Source of the DNA: Anticarsia gemmatalis
Lineage: Eukaryota > Arthropoda > Insecta > Lepidoptera > Erebidae
Reading direction: 5' to 3'
Length of the DNA: 64,000 nucleotides
Assembly: GCF_050436995.1 (NCBI RefSeq)
Contig: NC_134775.1
Span: 8,409,124 to 8,473,123 of the forward strand
Below are positions 1 to 10,742 of this stretch, in pieces. The notes beneath the pieces are model-generated. The model made no database searches and was not told the origin of the DNA. It saw nothing but the letters and a program-made list of their open reading frames with translations. Position 1 is the first letter of the stretch, and the number at the start of each line of letters is the position of its first letter. Position numbers and translations under genes: made by a program.

Positions 1-49
1 TTGGTTGACGCATTTCATCACAGCTCAGCTAATTTTCACTAAACAAATA

Positions 50-297
50 AATATCTCTGGACAATTCACACAACGCCAGCTAGTTCCAAGGTAAGCTCTA
101 AGCTTGTATTATGGTAACTACATAGTTGATAAACATACATATATATTTCTAAATACATACTTAAATAGATAAATTAACACCCAGACACTGAACAAATAAT
201 CGTGCTCATCACACAAATATTTGTCAGGATGGGAATCGAACCCACGATCTCCGGTTTAGCAGTCAGGGTCACTAACCACTTGACCAACAGGCCTGCC
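50..297 (-). repeat. tRNA-derived SINE (lepidopteran type)
   Basis: Read on the minus strand, the segment starts with a tRNA-like head. The pol III A box (TGGTCAAGTGGTTAG) lies at 286-272 and the B box (GGTTCGATTCCCATCC) at 242-227. A body typical of lepidopteran SINEs follows (a 'gtgtgatgagcacga' stretch near 200) and then an AT-rich 3' part. It has no coding capacity; such elements are moved by LINE proteins. The 3' limit is approximate. A functional tRNA gene is unlikely because the acceptor stem does not close. Confidence 0.75.
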
Positions 298-753
298 AAA
301 ATACACGCAATATATAACCATCTGAAATAATGTACCTTTCTATTCGTGAAAAAAATATCCAAATTGGATCAGTAGCACCAGAGATTACCCCTTACATTCA
401 ACAAAGATTACCTCTTTATAATATTAGAGGAGAGTGACTAAATATGGAATACCATTTTGTTTTTTATAAATAATTTGCACAAACGTTGCAAATAAAAATC
501 ATTTGATGGTCACTAATTAATAATCATATATTTACGCTTTATTTGGTAACAAGTTTTGGTTACATTGACTAATTTTTAATTGAAATTAAAACAATTAACA
601 AAATAATGATAAAGGTATCTAAATATGGAATATGTACCCCATATATGGAATACTATAAACACTATCAAAATTTAACATCTAATTAAATGAGATTCTTTGG
701 AAACGTTGGTATAACGTAGAAAGGAACACATATTATTTGCAAAAATCACAAAT
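298..753. other. AT-rich non-coding stretch beside the pogo-like gene
   Basis: No gene was found. The motif 'tatggaatac' or close variants recurs near 443, 624 and 646. It may belong to the 3' subterminal region of the transposon that encodes the transposase next door, but I could not find a matching terminal repeat. Confidence 0.4.
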
Positions 754-2075
754 TCAGGCATCAAATTCTGGTCCTGCGCAATCATTATGTGCCCAGAGCC
801 CACACATGAGGCACTTGACCCAGGTTTCCCCTTGGGTATCATTTGAAAACCGCATGCTACAGAAAATACACTCAGAATCTTCAGAATCTGGAGCTGTGTT
901 TCCTATCAAGGCATCGGCTTCACTGTCTGTATCAAACAGCATCATCTCCCCATCATCATCCGAATCTGACTTAGACTTAAGTTTTTCTCTTTTACCTTTT
1001 GATTTCTTCTCCTTTTGTTTTTTATTGTTGTTCTTTGCTCGTTTATTTTCTTTATTCTCTTTCTTCTTACTTTTTTCTATGAGATCGTTCTTGTAAGATG
1101 AAGATGTGATGACTGCTGCCACAGATGCTTTTTTTCCTCTATTAGAAGGTTTCCTTTTCTTGTTTGGTATTGGACTGATGTCATATTATTATGGAGAAAA
1201 AATTCCTAAACTACTGCGAGAAATTCCAGAAGTTGAGGGCACAGGTTCAATATTTATATCTTGTCTGGTTGTAGAAGCTTCAGTTAAAGGCATACACCAT
1301 CATCAGGTGTTTCAAGATTGGCCGTTGATTCTTCTAAAGGTTGGGGACTTAATGTCATTGGTATAACGTCGACTGTGCAACCATCTTTAACTGCATCTTG
1401 TTGCGCAGCAAGATAGTCGACCGCGGTAAAAATATTTTTATTTAACGGCCATAGTCCTGTAACTCGAAATCCGTTGGCTGCTATCTCACCCGTTTGTACT
1501 TTTAAATAAGCCCTACCAAATAACTCCACAATATCATAAGGAGTTAGTGGTCTATTATTGTCTCTGATCCACATTCGTATTTCTTCACTGTAATACGTTT
1601 TGAGAGGTCCCATAAACGTTTTGTCTAGTGGCTGGAGCTTGTGGGTTGTGTGAGGAGGCCAGGACACAATGTCTACATTATTTACCCTTGCAAGCTCTAT
1701 CACATCGATGTTACGAGTATGAGAAAAATGACCATCTAAGATGAGTAATACTTTCGTTTCCGGAGTAGGGTTGGTATGTTTGACAAAATGTTTGAACCAG
1801 TCAGTGAATATGATCATTTGTATCCATCCTGATGGGTGTGCAATGCCAACAGCACCTGGGGGACTGCCTCTCATTAGCTGATCACTCATATTCTTGCGAG
1901 GGAATATAATAAAGGGAGGTACAAAATTACCAGTGGCGTTCATGGCATCAACAATTGTCATTAATGAGCCCCTTTTTTTTGAAGTAAGTGAAGCTATCTG
2001 CCGTTTCCCTTTATGACCAACCACTTGCGGTATCTTGCTCTGTACCACGGTAAGGCCAGATTCGTCGACATTATA
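754..2075 (-). pseudogene. Broken pogo/Tigger-like DDE transposase with C-terminal PHD-like finger
   Basis: On the minus strand the conserved reading begins at 2075 with YNVDESGL, the block holding the first catalytic Asp of DDE-1 (pogo/Tigger) transposases. The second block is VLLILDGHFSHT and the third lies around PPHTTHKLQPLDKTFMGPLK. After about 260 codons the frame breaks near 1290. A shifted frame then continues through in-frame stops near 1190, a Lys/Ser-rich linker, and a Cys-rich tail (CIFC, CLMCGLWAHNDC) that resembles a PHD finger and ends at 754. DDE plus PHD finger is a familiar layout in insect pogo-type transposases. The N-terminal DNA-binding part is absent because a Q element lies at 2076. 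The copy is dead. Residues upstream of YNVDESGL in the open frame come from the Q terminus, not from this gene. Confidence 0.8.
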
Positions 2076-2835
2076 TAGGGTCTTCTCAAAATAGCTGGTG
2101 ATATTTTGGGAGGCGATACTGCCCATGAATCTGATCACGAATCCGAAAAAAAAATTTTTTTGGACAACTTATTTTTTTGCTTTTTTGTAGTGTGAGTGAG
2201 CGCTCGTGCACGAACACAAGAAGCGGCTCGTCGTTACACGGCGCCGCACGGTGGATCGAAAATCGGCTGTAGAAGACATAGGATCTCAATGTCGTGAATG
2301 TTATTTTTTTCGCTGGAAATGACTTCTGCTGATCATTACTATTATAAAAAATGACATATGAAGTAATTGTATGCACAAATGGAAGAGTTATAATTTTTTT
2401 AAGAAAAATTTGTATGGAGCTGACATGAAAAATGAGAATATCTCTGGAATCGCAAGGTTGGCCGTTATATCCTCGCACACTGATATAGTACTATTTATTT
2501 GTGAATTTTTGACATACTTTATATCGCGGCATCACTTGCGATTTTTTTTTTAAAAATCGGCAAAATTTTCAAAAAAAAATTTTTGTTTATGATACATTTT
2601 AATGCTTAAATGCGACTATAATAAGTGTAATTTACAATATTTTTTATGCTTAGACCAAAACATTCTAAGAAATTACACAATCGTATTACTCCTCCTCGAA
2701 TGGTGCTCTCTGAACCTCGTATAATCTTTGTTTCGGGCCTCTGAAGCTTCTTCCGAAAGACTTCCAAATGGTACAATAGCATTTACTCCGTTTATCAACA
2801 ATTTGTGGACTGTTGATGACATGCAGTACCCATCG

Positions 2836-3340
2836 TACAGTTCCAACTATTTTAGTTCCTACAACCTAGTTCCAACAACTTAGGTGCGAGTTTGATTCCC
2901 CCGGCGCCTCAATGCTTCGCCACTGGACTGGTCACTGGCGACTAGCGCAAGGTCAGCGCATCCTCCCTTAGCGAACCCAAGGGGCCGCACCCTCGATTGT
3001 GTGCAACTATCAAACCATCGTCTAGGTAAGAGGTCATCTAGAGTGTTGCCGTTGGGTTGTTATGTCCGACTCATCGGCATGTAGAACAATATTTTGTGCT
3101 TCGGGCACCATTTGTGATGAGGGCCCTTGTTATGAGGACACATGTTGCGGTTTAGAAGGTATGCCCGCCCTTCTATCGGAATTTGCACATAGTCCCGCAA
3201 TCCACCCTGGGTGCTGGTGTATGCATAATGCGCATACGCACCACTCCCATCGCCGTGAGCCGGGGCGATCACATAACGATTCCGATAAGTGTGTTACAGT
3301 AGGGAATTACATACAAATAATACTGATGAGCTCGAGTTGA
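2836..3340. other. Unidentified GC-rich segment inside Transib 1
   Basis: This segment is richer in GC than its surroundings and is absent from Transib copy 2. A 70-codon open frame runs on the minus strand (3272-3060) with several Cys and His residues (NMCPHNKGPHHKWCPKH), but I recognise no family and see no initiation context that would decide a start. It may be part of another inserted element or a captured host fragment. No terminal repeats or target duplication were found. Confidence 0.35.
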
Positions 3341-3648
3341 TACAGTGACGACCCGTTTCCGAGTTGATACGTGTGCTTACGACCTTAAATCAACTTCAGG
3401 GTGGTCGTTTGCTTTATATAGTTAATTCTAGCAAAATCAATCATTATTTTATGTTTCACAGTACTTTCAGAAATGAATAAATGTTTGAATATTATGAATC
3501 TTCAAACCTGTATAACTCGGTTCAAAGCGATCCTACCGGTTTCGTGCCATACTAACTATTGCTTCAAATGGCTAGCTCTATCGATACATGCCACTTTTTT
3601 TTGTTGGCCGGCACTTTGAAAAAAGGCCCAAAAATGTATGGAGCGTGG

Positions 3649-4485
3649 ATGATCTCCTTTGTACATATCTGTCTGAAGCGAAGTCAAATGCGGCCTGCTA
3701 CCTGTGTTTGGCTAAGCCCACATAAATGAATAAGTTAGATGACTTAGATGCCATTGCGTCAAAAACCGTTTCTTCTGGCGTGTTCGGATAAACATCACTT
3801 CGTGCCCGCATTAATGTGATGAAATGTCTTCTACACATAGCGCTTCGTCTCGACTTTAAAAAGTGGTCTGCAAGAGGAGAAGGCCATCAAGAGTTATTGC
3901 ATCCAAGAAAAAAGCTCATCCAAGATTGATTCAAAGATGATCTCAACCTTTGATTGATCTTGGATGAGTTTTTGGTCGATTAATTTCATGTCTTCGACAT
4001 TGTGAGGGAACGAGAGCTTCAATTTTGTCATCCACTGCAGTTTTTTCATTTATGACAACTTCTTTGGATTATTTCGCAAAACTAAACTAGGCTGGAAGGC
4101 AATACAGAGGCGGTGAGCAGGGTTTTGGATTCACCCGTACGGTATCACCGTCAGCTATCAACTTTAATGGAACCAAACCGGTCATAAACGTAATTCGCAG
4201 ATTTGCTGTGATTCTGAGAGCTATCACATCTGGAGAGTTTAAATACGTGCAGAAATTTAAAGAATACGCTAGAACAACCGCTGAAAAATACTTGGAATTG
4301 TACGATGGGTACCTACTGCATGTCTTCAACCGTCCACAAATTGTTGATTAACCGAGGGGACATAATTGCAGTTAATGCTATTGTAACAATTGGAAGTCTT
4401 TCGGAAGAAGCTTCAGAGGCCCGAAACAAAGATTATACAAGGTTCAGAGAGCAACATTCGAGGAGGAGTAATACGATTGTGTGAT
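3649..4485 (+). pseudogene. Decayed Transib transposase
   Basis: Read across frames, the segment keeps recognisable Transib pieces. There is a Cys-containing N-terminal part near 3690-3720, a block near 3840-3890 like the RLDFKKWSARGE segment of Transib, then a gap. The C-terminal block at about 4190-4480 contains KEYARTTAEKYLEL and GSLSEEASEARNK. The Glu in the SEEASEARNK block corresponds, by family knowledge, to the third catalytic acidic residue shared with RAG1. Several stops and frameshifts break the frame (for example near 3940, 3965 and 4350). The active-site Asp region is largely missing, so this copy cannot code for an active enzyme. Confidence 0.8.
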
Positions 4486-6887
4486 TTCTTAGAATGTTTT
4501 GGTCTAAGCATAAAAAATATAGTAAATTACACTTACTATAGTCGCATTTAAGCATTAAAATGTATCATAAACAAAAATTTTTTTTTGAAAATTTTGCCGA
4601 TTTTTAGAAAAAAAATCGCAAGTGATGCCGCGATATAAAGTATGTCAAAAATTCACAAATAAATAGTACTATATCCGTGTGCGAGGATATAACGGCCAAC
4701 CTTGCGATTCCAGAGATATTCTCATTTTTCATGTCAGCTCCATACAAATTTTTCTTAAAAAAATTATAACTCTTCCATTTGTGCATACAATTACTTCATA
4801 TGTCATTTTTTATAATAGTAATGATCAGCAAAAGTCATTTCCAGCGAAAAAAATAACATTCACGACATCGAGATCCTATGTCTTCTACAGCCGATTTTCG
4901 ATCCACCGTGCGCCGCTTCTATGTGTGCGACCGCGACCGAGCGCTGTCAGCTGACGCCGCGAGGGGCGGGGACTGCGCGCGGGACGTTCTGTCTTAGTAA
5001 CAATAATAAATACAAATTGATACTGATTTCCCATAATACTTTTAGTCTTCGACTGGCTAGCAACTACCTGATTAACGTAACTGTCTAATTAAAGTAGGTA
5101 ATTGTTAAATTACTTACCTACACAACGTGTAACACTTAAATCTAAATTAACGAAAGCATAACTGGGAATCTTATTTACACACTGATAACAGTTAATTACG
5201 CAGGGGCATCAGGCACTACATACCTAATTTTATCTTTCTAACATTTTACGACACTTTTTGCTTCCTCGTTCTGATTCACTTTCACGAACACACGAATTAT
5301 TAACAAAAAAAAACAAAAACATGGCTCATTCACCAATTACCGTATCACACCGCGCACGCTCATGATCACGCGCGACAATAACAAATCACAGTTCAGAAAG
5401 GTTTAGGAAATAACAGTAATAACAAGCTCATGCATTGACTATGACTATTGAAAGTCCCACCGGACGCGCGGACGTCCGAACGAAAGCGATCCTTAATAGG
5501 TACTAAGTTGTGACAAACGTATGAAGCAAAATAAAATAAATAGACAGTTAGGGATGAACCCAAAAACTTAATTAAGTACCTACATTTAATATTGATATTT
5601 ATTTTTCATTAAAAACTTCAAATTAAACTATCTGGAGACTAACATTGACTGAGAAGATATTAATAATGCAATGTTAATATCAATTTGTCAAGTATAAAAA
5701 CAATTCGTTTCTATTTTAATAAAGATAATAAATAGCAAACGTTGGTTCAGTATCGAAATCCTCGAATATTTTATACCTAGTACCTATTATTACAACAATA
5801 AATCTGTGTCCTCTTGATTTGCGTGCAGCGTGTAAATGTTAAAGATAATCTCAGGTAGGTACAAATAATACATTCAGTTGGTTTCTATTGATTTGATAAT
5901 AAAGTAATGTTTTTTACCGATATTTCCACATTTGAATGTAAGCAATAGAAACAAACATCACTAGCGCGGCACGACAAGACAACTACAAAGCGCACCGTGC
6001 GACGCCGCCAAACGATCGGCTCTCTTTGTCATGGCATGATTTAATATGCCATGTTTTTATTTTTAAAAATGGATACTACATTTAAATTAACTAGTTGGTA
6101 AGAATTTATTGTGCGTGTTGGTGGTGTCGTAAAACCAAGTGCTTAATCCCGATATGTGAGTGTCAGTCAGTAAATTGAGTCAGCTGTTATCAGTAGCGAG
6201 ACGATTTTCGTACTTTTTTATTCTGTAAGTTTGTGTGTAGTGCCGCATGGTTGTTTGTTTGACGCATCTGTAACGAATCTCTGGCGATACGCCGTACGCT
6301 ATTTAGGTAAGTAATGTAACAATTTAATTTGTTTGATTTCATAATTCATCAATCATTTGTGTATTGTCGTTCGTTAATCAGCCGTTAACAGTAGGTAATT
6401 GAGATTCGTAGTTATGATTTCGTCAATTCATGTGTATGTACTGTGGGATGGTAATCCTATGTTCGATGCAACTGTATTCAAACTCTCGCGATACGCTACG
6501 TTCTGTAGGTTAGTAATTTAACAATAACTTAAATGGCATAGTTAAGTTAATCAGGTAGTTGCTAGCCAATCCAGGACTGAAAGTATTATGGGAAATCAGT
6601 ATCAATTTGTATTTATTATTGTTACTAAGACAGAACGTCCCGCGCGCAGTCCCCGCCCCTCGCGGCGTCAGCTGACAGCGCTCGGTCGCGGTCGCACACA
6701 TAGAAGCGGCGCCGTGTAACGACGAGCCGCTTCTTGTGTTCGTGCACGAGCGCTCACTCACACTACAAAAAAGCAAAAAAATAAGTTGTCCAAAAAAAAT
6801 TTTTTTTTCGGATTCGTGATCAGATTCACGGGCAGTATCGTCTCCCAAAATATCACCAGCTATTTTGAGAAGACCCTGTATATGCGA

Positions 6888-7144
6888 CTAGCTGACCCGC
6901 GCAACTTCGCTTGCGTCACATAAGAGAGAATGGGTCAAAATTCCCCCGCTTTTGTAACATTTTTCACTGGTACTCTGCTCCTATTGTTAGTAGCGTGATG
7001 ATATATAGCCTATAACCTTCCTCGATAAATGGACTATCTAACACTGAAATAATTTTTGAAATCACATCAGTAGTTCCTGAGATTAGCGCGTTCAAACAAA
7101 CAAACAAACAAACAAACTCTTGAGCTTTATAATATTAGTATAGA
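6888..7144 (-). mobile_element. Non-autonomous Helitron-like element, copy 1
   Basis: Read on the minus strand it begins TCTATACTAATATTATAAAG and ends with the hairpin CGCAAGCGAAGTTGCG, then CGGGTCAG and CTAG. A 5' TC, a 3' hairpin and a CTRR terminus are Helitron hallmarks; no terminal repeats or target duplication are expected. It has no ORF. A TTTG microsatellite lies near the 5' end. A related copy abuts it directly. Confidence 0.7.
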
Positions 7145-7398
7145 CTAGCTGACCCGCGCAACTTCGCTTGCGTCACATAAGAGGCAATAGGTCAACATTT
7201 TCCCCGTTTTTGTAACATTTTTTAATGCTGCTCTGCTCCTCTTAGTCTTAGCGTGATGATATATAGCCTATAGCCTTCCTCGATAAATGGACTATCTAAC
7301 ATCGAAAGAATTTTTCAAATCGGACCAGTACTTCCTGAGATTAGCGCGTTCAAACAAACAAACAAACAAACTCTTCAGCTTTATAATATTAGTATAGA
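7145..7398 (-). mobile_element. Non-autonomous Helitron-like element, copy 2 (abutting copy 1)
   Basis: It has the same structure as its neighbour: TC start, subterminal TTTG repeat, 3' hairpin and CTAG end. It joins copy 1 head to tail with no bases between. The 10-bp string ttagtataga is repeated just past its 5' end (7399-7408). The two copies differ at scattered sites, so this is not a very recent duplication. Confidence 0.7.
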
Positions 7399-7469
7399 TT
7401 AGTATAGATTGCATCGATAACGCGTTCAATGTAAAATGCTATTCCATAAATCAAGCCGAAGATTGTTTC

Positions 7470-9531
7470 CAAATAATTGATAATTTTAATTTTAAGTATT
7501 AACTTACAATATTCGAAGCATTAATCATAATTTAGACTGTTTTTTGGTTATTCTTAAAAGGTTGAATATTAATTTCGACGTTATTATACTAACTGAGTGC
7601 TGGATAAATGAATACTCTATTATACCGCAATTGCAGGGTTTCAATGCCTTCACACTACGAAATACATCAATAAAGCTAGTGGAGTAGTAGCATACATTAA
7701 AGATACCTGGTTTCCGAGGGTTTACGAACCAGATATGAATAGATTAAGCAAATAGCATCTTAATCTCCATACCTCATGTAGTTATCATACGTGTATATAG
7801 ATCGCCCTCTTTTAAAATCATCGACCCTTTCCTCAACTCTTTACACACAGTTTTAGGCAGTTCTAATGTACTACGGTATTTACTGGTGACATCAACATTA
7901 TATTATTATATAATATATAATGAATACGGCGGATCTTGACTCTACGTCATATCTCTGCACAATGGCGGAATTAGGTCTTCTTCCTGCCGTAACAAAGCCA
8001 AAGGTATGGTTCTTGCTTCGATCACGTATTTATCAAGGGTGATGTAGGTATAGAAACCATTGTCTGTCCGTCCTCGATAACTGACCATGATTTAGTAATT
8101 ACAGGAATTACACAAACTGTGACGAAAACTCATTTGCCAGCAAAGCATAAATTACGTTTAGATTATGATAAAATTGTAGAAGAATTAAATAATACTAGTT
8201 GGTCAAAACTAGATGATATACATGACGTTAACGAACAAGTTGAAATTTTTATGAACTCACTTAATAAAGTTATAAATGCCAGCTCAAATACAATTAGATT
8301 AAGCCGTTCAAAAATTATTATTAAACCCTGGATGACGCCGGGATTGCTTAGATGTTCTAAAGTAAGAGACAAACTTCATTTAGAGGCTAGAAAGAAACCG
8401 GACGATTTGATCAAAACTATAACTTACACTAGATATAGAAACTTTTACAATACCTTGCTACGTAAATTAAAAAATGATAACGAAAGAACTTTATTAGAGA
8501 CACACAAAATACAACCTAGAAAGCTATGGGAAACCATAAACACAATTTCACATAGAATACCTCACAAAATATCTCCAACATCCGATTTATTAAACTCAAA
8601 TACTTCTCCGCAGACTGCTATCAATTTAAGTAACGAATTTTTTGTTTGCCTCTGTTGGTTCTAATTACGCAAATAAAATACTCTCAGAACTTAAAACTAC
8701 CCCAGACAGTTTAGCGCAACAGATTAGACAGTTTAGGTAGATGTATTCAACGCACCTCTCAATTCCTTCTTCTTAGAGCCTACCGACACTAAAGAGATCA
8801 ATGATATAATATTAGACCTTAAAGCTGATAGCGCTCCTGGCTTGAATGGGATCAGTAACAGTCTCATAAAAACAATAAAACACGCTATTCTGGAACCACT
8901 GACGATTATCATAAATCAAAGTCTATCGTCAGGTATCGTACCCCATAGATGGAAAACTGCAGTAATAACACCCATACATAAAGGAAGTGACACTAGTTCA
9001 CCAAATAATTACAGGCCAATATCTCTTCTCTCAGTTTTCTCAAAAATGTTAGAAAGAGTTGTCAACAAACGATTAATAAAATACATCGAAGAAAATCGTT
9101 TACTATCGGATCACCAATTTGGATTCAGGAAAAAAAGATCAACTCAAGATGCGGTCACATCACTTACAGACGAAATCGTTGCTCATCTAGACGAGGGAAA
9201 TGCATGCATAGGGATATTTCTTGATTTAGCAAAGGCCTTTGATACGGTGGCGCTTCCAATACTCTTAAAGAAGCTAGAGGCTACAGGTATTAGGGGCGTA
9301 GCCTTAGAATGGTTCAGAAGTTACTTAATTGAAAGAAAACAACATCTTAAGATCAACTCTTGGCTCAGTACAGCGATAGAAATACCGTTCGGAATTCCTC
9401 ACGGAAGTGTGCTAGGGCCGACACTTTTCTTACTATACCTGAATGACCTAACCTCGCTACATTTAAACAAAGCAAAAATAGTCTGTTACGCTGATGATAC
9501 GGCAGTAATATTTAACGGCAAAAACTGGGAC
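7470..9531 (+). pseudogene. Decayed jockey-like LINE ORF2 (endonuclease + reverse transcriptase), 3' truncated
   Basis: The first third translates, in changing frames, to an apurinic endonuclease domain (DVIILTECWI near 7570-7610; ITDHDLV near 8080). The open parts are 8119-8664 (linker) and about 8800-9531 (reverse transcriptase). RT landmarks are ITPIHKGS, NNYRPISLLSVFSK, HQFGFRKKRST, FLDLAKAFDTV, GSVLGPTLFLLYLNDL and the catalytic CYADDTAVI. The reading breaks near 8650-8800 and elsewhere. It stops at 9531 where a Q fragment joins, so the RT thumb and 3' UTR are missing. It can only be a relic. The 5' limit is uncertain because decay and the Helitrons obscure it. Confidence 0.8.
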
Positions 9532-9673
9532 GTGTGCGTGCACGAGCGCTCACTCACACTACAGAAAAGCAGAAAAAAAAGTTGTCCAAAGAAAATTTTT
9601 TTTTCGGATTCCTGATCAGATTCATGGGCAGTATCACTCCCAAAATATTACCAGCTATTATGAGAAGACCCTG
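9532..9673. mobile_element. Q element fragment (one terminus)
   Basis: This carries the outer 142 bp of the Q terminal repeat, from GTGTGCGTGCACGAGCGC to AGAAGACCCTG, followed by TATAT. It fuses to the LINE reverse transcriptase at 9531/9532. It is also the outermost part of the left palindrome arm; the matching sequence on the right is 40686-40775. Confidence 0.75.
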
Positions 9674-9690
9674 TATATCTTATATCTTAT

Positions 9691-9884
9691 ATCTATATTA
9701 TAAAGCTGAAGAGTTTGTTTGTTTGAACGCGCTAATCTCAGGAACTACTGGTCCGATTTGAAAAATTCTTAAAAAACGCTACAACCAAAAGGAGCAGAGT
9801 ACCAGTAAAAAATGCTACAAAAACGGGGAAAAATTCACCCATTCTCTCTTATGTGACGCAAGCGAAGTTGCGCGGGTCAGCTAT
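9691..9884 (+). mobile_element. Non-autonomous Helitron-like element, copy 3 (left palindrome arm)
   Basis: It has the same 5' ATTATAAAGCTGAAGAG start and 3' hairpin plus CGGGTCAGCTA end as the copies at 6888-7398. It has an internal deletion of about 60 bp. Its mirror copy in the right arm is at 40517-40685. Confidence 0.65.
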
Positions 9885-10073
9885 CACTAATAAAGGTTAA
9901 CAATATAGATAAAACATCTTCCGGTATAGGAATAGATCAGACAGATGGCGCTAGGCGTTATGTAAACATTGGTTTCCCGCGGTCGCGTTTAAATAATTAA
10001 AATAAAATAGTTCCATTTAGTTTTAACAGTTATAAAAGCGATATTATGGTTACTATATATATATATATATTAT

Positions 10074-10742
10074 CCTCTCAAGCGCCCGGCCACCGTGTCA
10101 CGGTTGAATGTTCTACCCCCGTCAAGCGCCCCGCCACCGTGGTACGGCAAAACGATCTTACATTAAAAAAACGTAAAAACGAAATGCTAAACCTATGTTT
10201 ATCACTTTCAAACATATTTGACATTGAAGCTGATGAAATGAGACGACGATCTAATGCACACACTTGAATAAGTGGTTGATATAGGCGAGAGAGCACCTTA
10301 AACAACATCTGACCCAACGACATGTTCCTTTATGACCAATATTGTAAATCCTTTTTTTAACAAATTTTAAAGATTTGAGTATATTTTACAGTTGGATTTT
10401 AATGTCATTATTCATTAACTATACGATAAGACCTTTCCTCATATTATTTATTTTGCCTAAAAATATTTATTAGACTTTCTTCAAACACATGCCTAAAGCA
10501 CACAATATTCAGATTAAACCGACTATTGTACTACCACTATTAAATATTATTTGTGGTTTATTTTTTTAATCTATAGCAAATTTTATGTAGATTTCAAATA
10601 TATAAGGTATGACTAGGGTGTTAGTATTAAAATATGACGGAATCGGCGCTTAAACGCCAACCGCCAATTCAATTTCGCGCGCCATTTTTGGCCTGGACGC
10701 TTAACGGTATATTTGAATTTTGACGTTGGGGCGCTCGAGAGG
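10074..10742. mobile_element. Short DNA element, private to the left arm
   Basis: The ends are imperfect inverted repeats: CCTCTCAAGCGCCC at the left and, inverted, CCTCTCGAGCGCCCC at the right. The right arm (40330-40350) lacks the whole block and shows the empty site inside a TA microsatellite. The flanks are TAT and TAA, so the duplication may be 3 bp. GC-rich subterminal repeats (AAGCGCC.CGCCACCGTG) occur at 10079-10150. No transposase is present; it is probably MITE-like. The superfamily is unknown. Confidence 0.6.

Larger units (their letters stand above)
2247..4910 (+). mobile_element. Transib element 1, foldback form, TSD CGCCG
   Basis: The ends are perfect inverted copies starting CACGGTGGATCGAAAATCGG, like the Transib terminal repeat and the RAG heptamer CACAGTG. 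They are flanked by CGCCG at 2242-2246 and 4911-4915. A 5-bp CGNCG duplication is the Transib signature. The empty site is preserved in the other TIR of the host Q element (6708-6722 region). The left arm (2247 to about 2830) is an inverted copy of the right, 3' arm (about 4326-4910), including the last codons of the transposase. The natural 5' end has therefore been replaced by a duplicate of the 3' end. Between the arms lie an unidentified GC-rich piece (about 2836-3340) and a decayed transposase gene. Confidence 0.9.
2076..6878. mobile_element. Q element copy 1: long-TIR element of unknown superfamily, split by a Transib
   Basis: Both ends read inward from AGGGTCTTCTCAAAATAGC, and the two ends match for roughly 400 bp once the inserted Transib (2247-4910) is removed. 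They share a poly-A/T block, GTGTGAGTGAGCGCTCGTGC and a GC-rich tract around 4915-4990 and 6640-6720. TATA flanks both ends (2072-2075 and 6879-6882), so the target duplication is TATA or TA. Without the Transib the element is about 2.1 kb and has no credible ORF, so it is probably non-autonomous. The interior (about 5160-6480) is AT-rich with no gene. Other copies: a fragment at 9532-9673 and an inverted, interrupted copy at 40686-59063. A Tc1/mariner-like TA insertion habit is possible but unproven. Confidence 0.7.

Noticed and set aside
226..298. Possible tRNA gene on the minus strand
   Set aside because: A and B boxes are clear, but the acceptor stem does not pair and an SINE body follows directly; it is the tRNA-derived head of a SINE.
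2076..2138. Native N-terminus (MIRFMGS...) of the pogo-like transposase
   Set aside because: These codons are the terminal repeat of the Q element, found also at 6815-6878, 9610-9673 and 59000-59063, so they do not belong to the gene.
3062..3340. 92-codon plus-strand frame with many Cys
   Set aside because: It overlaps the minus-strand frame in the same GC-rich block, and I recognise neither. Kept only as an unexplained segment.
6510..6848. 112-codon open frame in the Q terminal repeat
   Set aside because: It runs through the inverted repeat and poly-A tract, has no conserved motif, and similar chance frames occur in each Q copy.
7100..7390. CRISPR-like or satellite repeats (AAAC units)
   Set aside because: These are short CAAA microsatellites within Helitron-like elements, and the host is eukaryotic.
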